Below, in pieces: positions 38,513 to 48,850 of a stretch of DNA of 64,000 nucleotides (the stretch's first letter is position 1; the number at the start of each line of letters is the position of its first letter). The DNA comes from Isoetes taiwanensis (Eukaryota; Streptophyta; Lycopodiopsida; Isoetales; Isoetaceae). The stretch is from assembly GCA_021234155.1 (NCBI GenBank), contig JAJEKV010000205.1:169501-233500 (forward strand), read 5' to 3'. The notes under the pieces were generated by a model that saw only the letters and a list, made by a program, of their open reading frames with translations, searched no databases and was not told where the DNA came from. The translations under genes and the position numbers were made by a program.

Positions 38513-38575
38513 TTCGGTGAGAGTCGAATATTCGAACTCCGAGGCTTCGTGATACCTCCTGCTCCCGTCGAACTG
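38513..38575 (-). other. tRNA-like remnant, copy A
   Basis: The minus strand reads TCACGAAGCCTCGGAGTTCG and then ATATTCGACTCTC. The duplicate at 41,100-41,165 reads GTTGCACGTTCGACTCTCG, which resembles a B-box/T-arm. It may be the head of an old SINE or a tRNA fossil; arms do not fold well. Confidence 0.25.
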
Positions 38576-38715
38576 AGGCCGCTCTTACTTCAATAATTTC
38601 AAATATGCATTTAAGCGGGCTAAGGATGGCTATGTTGTACCTGGATACCTCTTGCATGCACTCAATTATTACACGATGTCATTTTGAAATTTGAGATAAC
38701 TTCCTTTGTGTGCAG

Positions 38716-40056
38716 TCCTCAGCTCATAAGATCCTCGTGGCGGAAGAGCACTTCAGGGCTGCAACTTCTAGCACCAAGCATCGCCGCCTGAGTATGTCGA
38801 CTCTATCGAATAAGCGCTCTGCCGAAAAAGATCGTGCATCGGCCATCGCAAAGAAGAGAAGGCTTGCAAAGCCAGGTAATTTCTCAACTACGATGTTTTT
38901 CTAGAGAGCCTCCAATTAACTTTAGTTTTTCATCAGGTTTTTCTCCCGAGGACCTCATAATTACTAGTCGAACCCCTTTCTTCATCATAGAAGGGCTGCA
39001 GACACAATCCCTTGAGAGCCCGCCAGATTATTGGTGGTATATGGAAGTGACAGTATCCGCGAAAGAGAAAGATCTCGTCTTCTGGTTTAGGGATAAGAAG
39101 AGTTCAAAGGACAGTACAAGAAGGCCGGGGTTGTGTCTATCGCTGCTCATATGACCAGCATCCGACCTTATACCTTGAAGGTGTCCTGACGGCCAAGTTC
39201 TACTACACCAAAAATTATCAGTGCTGAATTACTCCTTTTCTTCCATGAGCAAGGCCAAGGGAACGGATAAGAAGATTCCGCCCGTGAATTGCCAAAATCT
39301 GGGATGGAAAGACCTGAAAGGCATGAAAGAGGGAGGCACTCTAACTTCGAGGGAGCTAGGCATGGAAATCTTCAGGGTGCGAGAAAAGCTCTTCAACACT
39401 GGATGTTCATATCCAATGTGCTGAAGAGCATAACTTACTCTGCAATCAACAAAGAGGTTGAGAAAATGCATGTTGAGGACAGGAACCATAGTGAAACAGA
39501 GGATGATGAGTCAGAGGATCATTAGGAGGATATTGAGGACTCCCAATTTATGGACGCAAACAAGCACATGAAGTTGATGCAGAGGGGCGCTCAAAAAATG
39601 AAAAGACTGACCCGATACTATTCGTTAGGGATCGGTCACAAAATGAAAATTGATATAAGAAGACTGAAGGTATGCAGTGGCAATGCCGTCTTGTTTAATA
39701 ATAGAGAGTTCAATCCAGCCCATATGCTGGAGATCCTGAACTTAATGATACGTCATCCTGTGGCAGATCCGATGCCAGCTGACGTGATCCCTTTGAACAA
39801 GAAAACGAGTGAATTACTTAATTGGAGCATGGAGGAGGAGCTGAAGAGTGAAGACGTGAGATTCTGGGTTGTGGATGGCCAGCTCGGTGAGAGCAACACA
39901 GGTGTTACAGACAAAAAAGGATGTCCCACAGAGGATCAAGGAGCTGTATAGGAAGGGGGAATGCAGGGTGTTATCAGCGGACACTCCACCCATCGAGCTA
40001 GCTAGCATCAGTCACTGCCAAGATACTATCGCTGCAAGTGGGAGCTACGTCAGGTA
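38716..40056 (+). pseudogene. DGQ-protein gene, copy A (unrecognised family)
   Basis: Exon 38716-38875 encodes a basic segment with SNKRSAEKDRASAIAKKRRL, a likely nuclear localisation signal. A 61-bp intron (G|GTAATT...ATCAG|G) leads to PPDYWWYMEVTVSAKEKDL. Broken frames follow, then LNYSFSSMSKAKG, LTSRELGMEI, an acidic stretch (ETEDDESED), YYSLGIGHKMKIDIRRLK, FNPAHMLEILNLMIRHPV, DVIPLNKKTSELLNWSMEEE and DVRFWVVDGQ. After a frame change come SVRATQVLQTKKDVPQRIKE and GECRVLSADTPPIELA. The WVVDGQ-S-VRA box recalls the DGQH/DGHR box of ParB/Srx-like and DndB-type folds; this is motif resemblance only. At least three frameshifts make it a pseudogene. The last exon seems to end at GTCAG|GTATTG, into the class II palindromes. 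Confidence 0.6.
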
Positions 40057-40095
40057 TTGATTATCATCATCTCCTAAACTAAGACCTTAAAGTCC

Positions 40096-40322
40096 TTTGC
40101 AATCCATCGGGCACTTTCTTGACTCACAAGTCGAGAAAGTCCTCCGGTCTAGTCTTTTATAACCTAGAGGGCACTTTCTCGACTCATGAGTAGAGAAAGT
40201 CCTCATGTCTATGCAGTTGAGAAAATCCTCCGGTCTAGTCTTTTATAACCTAAAGGGCACTTTCTTGACTCGGGGGTAGAGAAAGTCCTCTGGTCTAGTC
40301 TTTAGAGGGCACTTTCTCGACA
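40096..40322. repeat. Class II palindrome array in intron
   Basis: Three to four units of 60-75 bp: ACTTTCTTGACTCACAAGTC plus GAGAAAGT (40113-40140), ACTTTCTCGACTCATGAGTA plus GAGAAAGT (40173-40200) and further decayed ones, joined by CCTCCGGTCTAGTCTTTTAT plus AACCTAGAGGGC. The core TTTCTCGACTC is the class I core with different flanks. Confidence 0.87.
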
Positions 40323-41099
40323 AGCATTCCTTTCTCGCGCATCGAGAATTTGTCAATAATCCCTTCAATTCCATTCCCGACTCTCAAGTCGCAGGTGCCT
40401 CCACCTAGTCTGAGCCACTCTCCTTCGAACCCGCTTCTTCGAATTTTAGAAGGGCATTGGTGCATAGTCTATGTGGAGGCGTCCGCGATGAAAGACTCAA
40501 GAATGCATATATTCATCTAATCTATTCATCCAATATCTAACACTCTCTAGGGACTTACAGCTGTTCGATGGTCTCGTCAATTGCTTGTTCCCTTGCTCAG
40601 CATCTCTTAATACAGATAGATTATCGACGCTGAAGTATGCTCAACAAGAAAACAAACAATAGAACGAGAATTCAACATCTAGATCTAGCATCCTATGCAT
40701 TCAAACATCTACAACACCCAGAAACTGAAGGAAGGCACAATGAAAACACTCATTTCATACCGCAAATAGTCCTTGAGCCATTGAACCACAAATCTGACCG
40801 CCTCTCCAAGTATGTTTGCTCCGCCGTCGGCTTGAACAACAAGGCATCAGGCTGAGTGACTTGAATCAGCACAATTTTTGCGTATCCTTTCTCCATGGCA
40901 GTGCAGTGAAGAAGGCCCGTGGGTTCAAGCTCATTCCCCACTGCTACCTTGCTTCTATGGCCATCGAGAAAATCGTCTGAACATACTACAAGCCTGCGTC
41001 AAAACAACCTAATCCAAATGCACAAATCCAAGCTCAAAGCCTGAATCCTGCACAAATGCAAGCTCACATTGGTTGTGTGCCATTTGAAGCACTCGCGCC

Positions 41100-41165
41100 T
41101 ATTGTTAGTTGAAGGTCCGACGAGAGTCGAACGTGCAACCTCCGAGGCTTCGTGACACCTCCTGC
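41100..41165 (-). other. tRNA-like remnant, copy B
   Basis: Minus strand: CTCAGTTCAAGGGGAGCAGG, then AGGTGTCACGAAGCCTC, then GGAGGTTGCACGTTCGACTC. The order recalls the D-arm, anticodon arm and T-arm of a tRNA, but stem pairing is poor. It is paralogous to 38513-38575. Confidence 0.27.
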
Positions 41166-41329
41166 TCCCCTTGAACTGAGGCCCGCTCTTACTTCATTAA
41201 TATGCATTTAGACGGGCTAAGGATGGCCGTGTTGTACCCGGATATCTCTTGCGTGTGCTCAATGATTTCACAATGTTATTTTGAAATTCAAGATAACTTT
41301 CTTTATATACAGTTCTTAGCTCGCAAGAT

Positions 41330-42276
41330 CCTCATGGTGAAAGAGCACTTCAGGTGCTGCAACTTCTAATACCAAATAGTCGCCGCCGGAGTATGTCGAC
41401 TCCATCGAATAAGCGCTCTGCCAAAAAAGATTGCGCATTGGCCAGCCCAAAGAAGAGAAGGCTTGCAAAGCCAGGTAATTCCTCAACTACGATGTCTTTC
41501 TAGAGAGCCCCCAAATAACTTCAGTTTTTTATCAGGTTTTTCTTCCGAGAACCTTGTAATTACTGGTCAAACCCCTTTCTTCGTCATAGAAGGGCCATAG
41601 ACACAGCCGTTTGAGACCCCGCCGGATTGTTGGTGGTATGTGGAAGTGACAGTGTTTGGGAATGAGAAAGATCTCTTCTTTTGGTTCAGGGATAAGAAGG
41701 GTTCGGGGGGACAAGTACAAGAAGGCCGAGGTTGTGTTATCTATCGCTGCTCCAGATGACCAGCATCTGGCCTTATACCTTGAAGATGTCCCAAAAGCCA
41801 AGTTCTATCACACCAAAAAATTATCGGTGCTGAATTACTCCTTTTCTTCCATGAGCAAAGCCAAGGGAATGGATAAGAAGGCTGCGCTCGTGACCAGAAT
41901 CTGGGATGAAAAGACTTGAAAGGCATGAAAGAGAGAGGCACTCTAACTTCGAGGGAGTTAGGCATGGAAATCTCCAGAGTGCGAGAAAAGCTCTTCAACA
42001 ATGGGATATTCACATCCAATGTGTTGAAGAGCATAATGCACTCTGGGGTCAATAAAGAGGTTGAGAAAACACATGTGGAGGGCAGGAATCAGAGTGAAGT
42101 AGAGGATGATGAGTCAGAGAATGATGAGGAGGACATTGAGGACTCCCAGCTTATGGATCCAAACGAGGACATGAAGCTAATGCAGAAGGACGCTCAGAAA
42201 ATGGAAAGACTGACCCTATACTATCCATTATGGATCGGTCACAAAATAAAAATTGATATAAGAAGACTAAAGGTAT
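41330..42276 (+). pseudogene. DGQ-protein gene, copy B, truncated
   Basis: Paralogue of copy A. Readable pieces are SNKRSAKKDCALASPKKRRL (near 41,405), PPDCWWYVEVTVFGNEKDL, then in a shifted frame KKAEVVLSIAAPDDQHLALY and LEDVPKAKFYHTKKLSVLNY, LTSRELGMEISRVREKLFN, an acidic run (EVEDDESENDEEDIED) and IGHKIKIDIRRLK. Copy B keeps the QHLALYLEDV part that is scrambled in copy A, but stops before the DGQ box, where class II palindrome sequence begins at 42,277. A stop in the WWY exon and G-run frameshifts show that it is inactive. Confidence 0.62.
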
Positions 42277-42350
42277 TTTATAACCCAGAGGGCTTTCTCA
42301 AGAAAGCCCTCTGGTCTAGTCTTTTAAAACCCAAAAGGCGAGTCGAGAAA
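42277..42350. repeat. Class II palindromes, left part of split array
   Basis: AACCCAGAGGGCTTTCTCAA, GAAAGCCCTCTGGTCTAGTC and a GAGTCGAGAAA end. The array goes on at 44,572 after a 2.2-kb insertion. Confidence 0.85.
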
Positions 42351-44571
42351 TGTGATGTTCCATGTATTTATATGCCTTTCTGAGTATAAATACATGATAC
42401 GTCACTATGAATAATTAATGGCACATTAATTATTCATAAGTGCGATTTATCTGCGTTTTGAGATTAGCAGATATATCCGCTTCTTGAGGCTAGTTGAGAG
42501 AGTCCCCCTTAGAGTATTTATAGCCTTGTAGCATTCCTCTCATTTTCATCAGCCGTCTTTGAGCCTCCCCCTTTGTGGTCGCATGGCCCACACCTTGCGT
42601 TATTGTAGTTTTCTTGTAGTCAATGTCTTAGTTTTTCATGTTGATTGGCTCATTGTTTTGACCTCTTGATCTTGCCATGGTATCTTATACAATGGGTTGG
42701 AGGCTCTCATGCCAAGCATTGTTGTTGGGGTTTAAGTGGGGATGATGTTGAGGGCCCTTGCGCCATGGTGGTGGGCCCTTGTGTGCCAAAGATTGGAGTC
42801 CTCGTACTAGGGGTTTCTTTGTTCCTTTTGCAGATTTGCTCAAGATGGATGTGGAAACGTCCTTTGCAAATTTTGCGAGAATCTTGGCATGTTGGGGTCG
42901 TGTTGGACATTAGCAACGGAGGCCTATAAATCTTTATAAACTTATTTTGAGTGTTGAAGCCGTTGTCGCACTTTGATGCCTTTTGTTGGCCTAAAAGGCC
43001 GGTGTGTATAAGGGATTATTAGAAATGAAAAATTGTTGTACTGCTGTTTTGGAAATAAAAGGAAGGGCCATATGGCTCATTCATTCATTTCAGCATGTTG
43101 TTTCGTTGTGTTGGTTGTGTGCAACTAGGCTCTAGAAGCTAAGGTTAGCTATAATTCATTAATTATTAAGGTGGAAACCTAACCCTAAACCCTAATTCGA
43201 ATCTAGGGCTTAACCTAATATTAAAAGGGGTTAAAATAGCAAATTAGTTAATATTAGCCAATCTAGAATTGCCACCTAGCCCAAATTGATTGGGCAAGGT
43301 AGACCTACTAACTTGGGATACCCAAATTGGGGTCTCCACCCTCAATTTGCCCCAATTCAATTTAGGGGCAGTTGGAGAAGGAGAAGGAGCTTATTCAGCC
43401 AGCAGGGCATGGAGAACCTGAGAGATGGGAGATCTAGCTCAGATACCAGTTAGAAGGCTTAGTTAGCTTGAGATTCTAGCTAGGCACTAACCCTTGCTTG
43501 TTAGATGGATGATTAGTCTCTCTATTTTATGTTGTAGATGAGATTGTGATGGATGTATCAGATATGAATGCTCTCTTTCTGTTCCTCCTGTGTTGTATAG
43601 GTAAAAGGGGGGTAGAGACCTAAAGGCCATCTAGGATTAGATATGCTCCTAGTTAGAACCCCTTAAATCTCATTAGATGCGGCCTGTGCACAAGAGCCCA
43701 CCTGGCTGTGGATGTTATGTTGTGATTCAGCACCAGACAACGGGCATGATGGTGAAATGGAGGTGGGGTCTTGCCTAGCTTGACGACAGAACTCCTATAA
43801 TGTGCTAGGCTTATAGTCGGTCACTGAGTGTAGGCCAGTGGGTCTCACACTCCCGGGGTCGCAGGCGACGTGCCTATATGGACATCCTGGGCTCGAACGG
43901 GCACCATGAGCCTGCCTTTAGATTTAGGGGAGTCAGTCGGGTACGGATGCGGGGGTCATTGATGTGGCACATGTTCTCTAGCACACCCAGGGATCCGTCA
44001 TGCCCAGGGAGGGGACGCCTCCCTGACCTGCTCATCGGACCAGGGAGATGTAACCCGGAGTAGTCTCATAGGGTGATTCCATGGGTTTGCGTCTCTGGAA
44101 GGCTACAATCACGCCATAGCATGTTTCAGCCTATCTACAAAGTGTGCACAGGAGGGGCGGATGGAATGGACTACCCTAGCCATTGTTCTATGCCAGCGAA
44201 TGCCATGTTATACTTTTGTCTGTTGTCCTTGACTGTCTGTCGACCCCTATGAGTTTGAGCCTGGGGTAGAGCCCTTTTTATGGTACATTTCCTTTGTTGT
44301 TGTAAGTTGTATTGATGATGATGGGCCACCCCTTGTGGTGATTTACTAGTATTGTTGCCAGATGCTAACATGTATGTACGTTTCCGCTATATAGGATTCC
44401 CATAGAAGGCGTGGGATGAATGACACCTCCGTGTCCTTCACCCGAACACTTGGCCATCACGAGTCGTCCGAGTCAGACGGAGGGCCTTTCCGTGGTAATG
44501 GAGTCACCATGGGAGAGGAATTTCTCGTATTTATACGATGGAAGCATAGTATGAATTCGGGAAGCATCACA
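42351..44571. mobile_element. Solo-LTR-like insertion, 2,221 bp, TSD AGAAA
   Basis: The insertion starts TGTGATGTTCC (42351) and ends GGGAAGCATCACA (44571), so it has TG...CA ends inside a short inverted repeat (TGTGATG/CATCACA). It is flanked by perfect 5-bp repeats AGAAA (42346-42350 and 44572-44576). Removing it restores a class II palindrome unit. There are no internal LTR pairs, PBS or gag/pol frames, so a solo LTR left after LTR-LTR recombination is the simplest reading. A TATA-like TATTTATAG lies near 42,520. A TG/CA-ended DNA element is the alternative. Confidence 0.75.
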
Positions 44572-44576
44572 AGAAA

Positions 44577-44665
44577 GTCCTCTGGTCTAGTCTTTTATAA
44601 CCGAAAGGCAGTCAAGAAAGTACCCTTTAGTCTAGTCTTTTATCATTCAGGGGCTTCATAGCGTC
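44577..44665. repeat. Class II palindromes, right part of split array
   Basis: GTCCTCTGGTCTAGTCTTTT plus ATAACC, then CAGTCAAGAAAGTACCCTTT plus AGTCTAGTC. Continuation of the array broken at 42,350. Confidence 0.83.
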
Positions 44666-44689
44666 AGTTGACGAACTTGAATCTCATAT

Positions 44690-46013
44690 CTGCAGCCCCT
44701 ATCCTGACTAGATAATACATGGAAGACAGCAATAGAAGGCATTGGGATTGTCCGCAATGGCCAAGAGGAAACAAGGCGCCTTCAGAAAAATGGAAGATTT
44801 TTGAGAGGCTGTGTAGGTTTGTACTTACAGAGGGCCACCAAGATGATGAGGCCGAATGAAGATGGGAAGAAAAGAAAACCTATAAGAAAGGCCAGAGAAG
44901 CCCTATCAGATCAGTACAACATGATACTGTGCAATGAAGAAATCTGGCAAAAGTATACTAAAATTTGGGCATTGTGGCAGAGGGGTATGCTGAAGGACAG
45001 TAACAGACAGTTGCCATAAAAACCAGATCCAAAACGTTTCGACAAGAAGTTCATAAAGAGGATACAGGGCTTGACAGACAAGGGTATGCTAGATTTGCAA
45101 AGCAAAATACTGAACGACACAATACTTCTGAGGAAAACAATAAGCTCAAAAAATGCAAAGGACTATGCCATGGTGCTAAAGAGGATGCATGCATTGGAGG
45201 GCATCATAGAATTCTGCAATGTCGCCTGTAACGAGAGCCAGGATTTTGAGTACTTCAAGGAAAAAGCCAAACTTGAGGATGAAGACATGAAGGAGCCAAA
45301 ATGATTGTGCCAGCCATACATCAACACCAAGCTGCAGCGAAACATTAAAACATAACTATTTCTAGAGCGTGTTCAAGCACTTCTAAAATGCAAGCTAGGT
45401 TTTGACATTGTGCCTTTCAAAGCAGACTCGACCTCTACACCGTACTTGGTGACATTGGGTCACAAGGGTTTCGGTGGACTGGAACTAGTCCCCGGGCTTG
45501 TGTCATTATTCGTAATGAACATTTTTGAAGGCCCGACCTTGTTCTATGAGGAGGCAGATCTAGATCAGTGGTACAAGACTTGTTTGGATATGCCAGAACT
45601 GGATACTTTCACTTTCCTTGTCTTCTGCATGCTTGGCAATCAGACGAAGGCAATTTCACAATGGGCAGTAGATATTAACTTGCAGAAGAGGATCTTGTAT
45701 TCCATCTATGAGATAGGAAGTGAGAGTCGGTCTTCCAAAGACCTCAAGTTTTGCAGATGTTATATTGGTTTTAGTGACTTGCCATAATAGTCTTGACTTC
45801 GACAAGTGGTGGTCAAGTGAACTGTTGTATGTGGATAAGTTCACAGCCTCGAACGAGCATTTGGATCCCTGGAAGGGCGGGAAATTCATGGAGGATGTGC
45901 CATCATTTGACAAGGTGAGCACATATGGCAGCACAGGTTTCGAGAGCTTGGAAAATGTCCGATCATGCTCCAACCATAGTTCTACTCAGGTGGTCCGTGT
46001 ATCATCCTGATGT
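44690..46013 (+). pseudogene. C-terminal part of the DGQ-protein gene
   Basis: After the class II array, a readable frame has TAIEGIGIVRNGQEETRRLQ, KMMRPNEDGKKRKPIRKARE, ILCNEEIWQKYTKIWALWQR, a stop (at 45,017), KPDPKRFDKKFIKRIQGLTD, AKDYAMVLKRMHALEGIIEF and SQDFEYFKEKAKLED. After another shift come LGFDIVPFKADSTSTPYLVT, GHKGFGGLELVPGLV and AISQWAVDINLQKRILYSIY, then in a third frame DVILVLVTCHNSLDFDKWWS, EHLDPWKGGKFMED, TGFESLENVRSCSNHSSTQV. Position, strand and the break in copy A suggest it is the 3' half of the same large gene. It has a nonsense codon and two frameshifts. The family is unknown to me; W-rich and coiled segments suggest a folded protein of more than 700 residues. Confidence 0.5.
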
Positions 46014-46078
46014 AACCGATTGTGACATCAGGCCGCCTTGGTCTCTTCGTCTACTATAAACTACATTGTAAAGCTATT

Positions 46079-46350
46079 ATTTATGAATAATAAGTCATTG
46101 TTCTATAGTTTCTCAACTTGCCATCTGAGAAAAGGAGTCCATTTGTGTATACTTAGATTTCTTTATTCACATCCTTTCGGATGGAAATGAAAGGTCCGTC
46201 ATGATCTTCCCCTCCATTGTAAACTACATTGTAATGCTGTCTTTTATTAATAAAAATTCATTGAATATCACCGGTTTGTTTGTAGAAAGTGAATTCTTTC
46301 ATTGGTTTTGTATGCGTTTTTTAGCTTCTCGACCCGCCATCCGAGAAAAA
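46079..46350 (+). repeat. Duplicated 3' flank with TTCTCRAC...GAGAA hairpin
   Basis: TAAACTACATTGTAA and TTCTCAACTTGCCATCTGAG plus AA (46,109-46,130) recur about 210 bp later as TAAACTACATTGTAA and TTCTCGACCCGCCATCCGAG plus AA (near 46,326-46,347). The hairpin core is again the TTCTCGAC motif. Confidence 0.75.
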
Positions 46351-46539
46351 GAGGCCACTTCTAACCCTTTAGTTTTTTTTAACACTAGAAAAAGGTCTCT
46401 TATTAAACAATAATGGAGCACAAAATGATTTGCATGCCATTTTACCTTAAAAAAATAGGGTTTAAAAAAAAAAAGGGAATTGCATGAGTCCCTCTTTAAT
46501 GTAATGCGACTTACTTGTGTTTTATAGAATTTTTGCATA

Positions 46540-46713
46540 ATGGAGGACATTGGCATAGAAATGTTACCTATTGCGTAGGATCTGCCCCAATTTAATTACT
46601 ATGAGACTAAGCAGATGAGCAATAGAATGAAAAAGGAATTGGATCAGGTGAGGCAGATAATATTCTCGCAATTAGAGGGCCAAAACATGGTCAAAAACTC
46701 GAGAAGGGCTTAG
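46540..46713 (+). pseudogene. Possible small coiled exon with one stop
   Basis: ATG at 46540 opens MEDIGIEMLPIA, a stop, then DLPQFNYYETKQMSNRMKKE and LDQVRQIIFSQLEGQN to a TAG at 46711. Amphipathic helix-like composition and a TATAG acceptor-like site just before suggest an exon of the upstream gene, but this is weak. Confidence 0.3.
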
Positions 46714-47360
46714 CATGTGTATTTGTCAAAATTATTGCATTGTAATATTTCTAGTTCAATGATATTTCTATTTGATTGCCATTTCTACTATTTGTTTTGG
46801 AATTTTGAGTTCTTCATTTCTGGTAACTGTTTGCACTGTTGACTTTCATTGACCAATATTTAACTTGTGTTTGTGGTCGAATGTCTCCCAGATTTGACAT
46901 CTCACTTACGGCTTGGTTTTCTAACAACTTCTAATTGACAGTATGCATATATATATAAAAAAAAAGGGAGACTTAAAATCTCTAGAAGACACAGCTATCT
47001 GCAAGCTCATACTTTCTTGCATAAATGGGAAGTACATGAATACTTGAAGAAAGAAAATTACAACATATGCTTGTCACAAAAATATATTATATTAGATACT
47101 CTGATTATAAAATAATTTTTGGCAAGGGAAGTGTAACTCTTCTACACACAATTAAAAGAACAACACGTAATCAATAGAACCCTGTGAACAGAAGTTAGTA
47201 GAACAGATACACCTGAGATAAACATGATAGATACTAAACTTAACCAATGCCCCGTGCAATGTTAATGTAGTTGCAGTAACTGCACCCACACTTAGAGATC
47301 AGTGATGGACTGAACCTCTTTTTCATATCTATAGCATTGCACAGGAGGCCTTGCTTTGCA
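46714..47360. other. No gene seen
   Basis: AT-rich with (TA)n and A runs near 46,950. No coding or RNA signal. Confidence 0.55.
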
Positions 47361-47364
47361 TCAG

Positions 47365-47466
47365 GAGCCATCCTGATAGTAATACGCTTGCTGCTCTCTT
47401 TTTGTTTGGGTCCCATAGGCCAATTGGTCTCCGTGGACGATAAAAAATCTATTCTATTCTATTCTC
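47365..47466 (+). mobile_element. LINE 3' end only, (TATTC)n tail
   Basis: CATCCTGATAGTAATACGCT, TGCTGCTCTCTTTTTG, TTGGGTCCCATAGGCCAATT, GGTCTCCGTGGACGATAAAA and a (TCTAT)n tail (to 47466) match the last 110 bp of the LINE at 49,290-52,675. It is a heavily 5'-truncated insertion. Confidence 0.88.
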
Positions 47467-48090
47467 TTCATGTGGACCTCCAAAAACAAAAATCCATTTC
47501 TTTTTTTCCGTCCCACAGTTTTTTTTTTTAGGACATCAATTAGTGCCCATTTAGACTGTCAGCCTGATACTTAGAATAAGCCCTCCTAGTTTGAAACTAA
47601 GAGATTAGTCCTTTTTCCACTTGGGGATCATCTCCATAAACTAGTTAAAAGGGCCTGTGTAATACCAGGACAGCCTGTCTCACGATGTGGACAAGGTATC
47701 AAGTGCTGAGTAAGCAAACAACTAGATTTTAGTAAAACCAATTTCATTGTATTATACTCATTTCTCCATTGCCGCCGTAGCTGCTCTTATTGTTGCCCAC
47801 TTTCTTTAAAACTTGAATCAAATAGTGGTATCTTGATGCTCTTAAGAAAGAAAAATAGTTTATGATGCTTTGACTAGGAATGAGCTTAGAAGATATAATA
47901 TGATTGAATATATTTGTAAATTATATAATGCTTTATTTTGGGTTATTTACCAGGGGATATAACACACTTCATGCCTATATTGTTATGATGAGTCTGTATT
48001 TTGAATGGATTTTTGTGGTTTTTTCAGTGGCTATAAGACATATTTCTATTTTAGTCGAGTAAATGTTATATAGGTAGATTTAATTATGTT

Positions 48091-48850
48091 TAGAGTTTTT
48101 AGAGAAGAGTGAGGATCATGAGTTGGTATTTGGAATAGATATGGAGATGTCATTAGTGATGCCACTAGCATCTAAACTTTCTCGCGTGGGATTAAATCCT
48201 AGTCTTTAGAGTATGCATGGTTTGTCAAATAGATATGAGAGAAGTTGGTAAAGACCTCAAAATGTTCCTCAAGTTAGCTGATTAAAACTGTGATGTATGG
48301 CCGAAATGCTAGATATAGTTAGGGATTAGAGTTTTTGGAGAAGAGGGAGATCATGATTTGGTGCTTGCAATGGATATAGAGATGCCATTAGGGATGCTGC
48401 TAGCATATAAACTTCCTAATGTGGGATTAAATCTTAGCCTTCAAAGTGTGCATGTGTCATCAAGCTTTGTCAAATGGAAGTGAAGGGAGTTGCTAAAGTT
48501 CTTAAAATGTTCCTCAGGTTAAGTTGATTAAAACTGTAATGTATGATTCAAATGCTACGGATGGTTAGGGATTCTATTAGTTGATGGTCCTAGGTTGTTT
48601 ATCCACTAGTTTTGTAGGATCTCATCCCTTATGTAATGGTTCGATAATTGGATAGCTACTCTAGATCAGTCTAGTCCTAGACCATTAAGTATTGCAAAGA
48701 AATGGTCTAACATGGCTTATGCTAGAATTAAAGCTTGGTCTTTAAAGTGTACATATAGTGCAAATGCGTTGCCCAACAAAATGGGAGAATTTGATAAAAA
48801 AAAGAGCTTATGATGTCCTTCAAGTTAAATGCGATTTAGCTGGAAGAGAA
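48091..48850 (+). repeat. Diverged tandem repeat, period about 236 bp
   Basis: TAGAGTTTTTAGAGAAGAG at 48091 recurs as TAGAGTTTTTGGAGAAGAG at 48327, with matching blocks for GATATGGAGATG, CTAGCATCTAAAC, GTGGGATTAAATC, AAAATGTTCCTCA and TTAAAACTGT. A third, shorter and more decayed copy reaches about 48,860. Confidence 0.83.

Larger units (their letters stand above)
37684..42276 (+). repeat. 2.6-kb tandem gene duplication
   Basis: Copy A (from about 37,684) and copy B (from about 40,324) share in order: AAGCATT...TCGAGAATT, the class III hairpin, CAGCTCTATT-type upstream sequence, a small exon with SNKRSA...KKRRLAKP, the WWY-EVTV exon, the LTSRELGMEI exon and the IGHK-KIDIRRLK end. The offset is about 2,640 at the start and 2,603 at the end. 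Homology stops at AAGGTAT (39,673 in A, 42,276 in B). Confidence 0.92.

Noticed and set aside
42351-44571. Reading the 2.2-kb insert as a retained intron of the DGQ-protein gene
   Set aside because: It has TG...CA ends and an exact AGAAA duplication and interrupts a palindrome unit, so it is an insertion.
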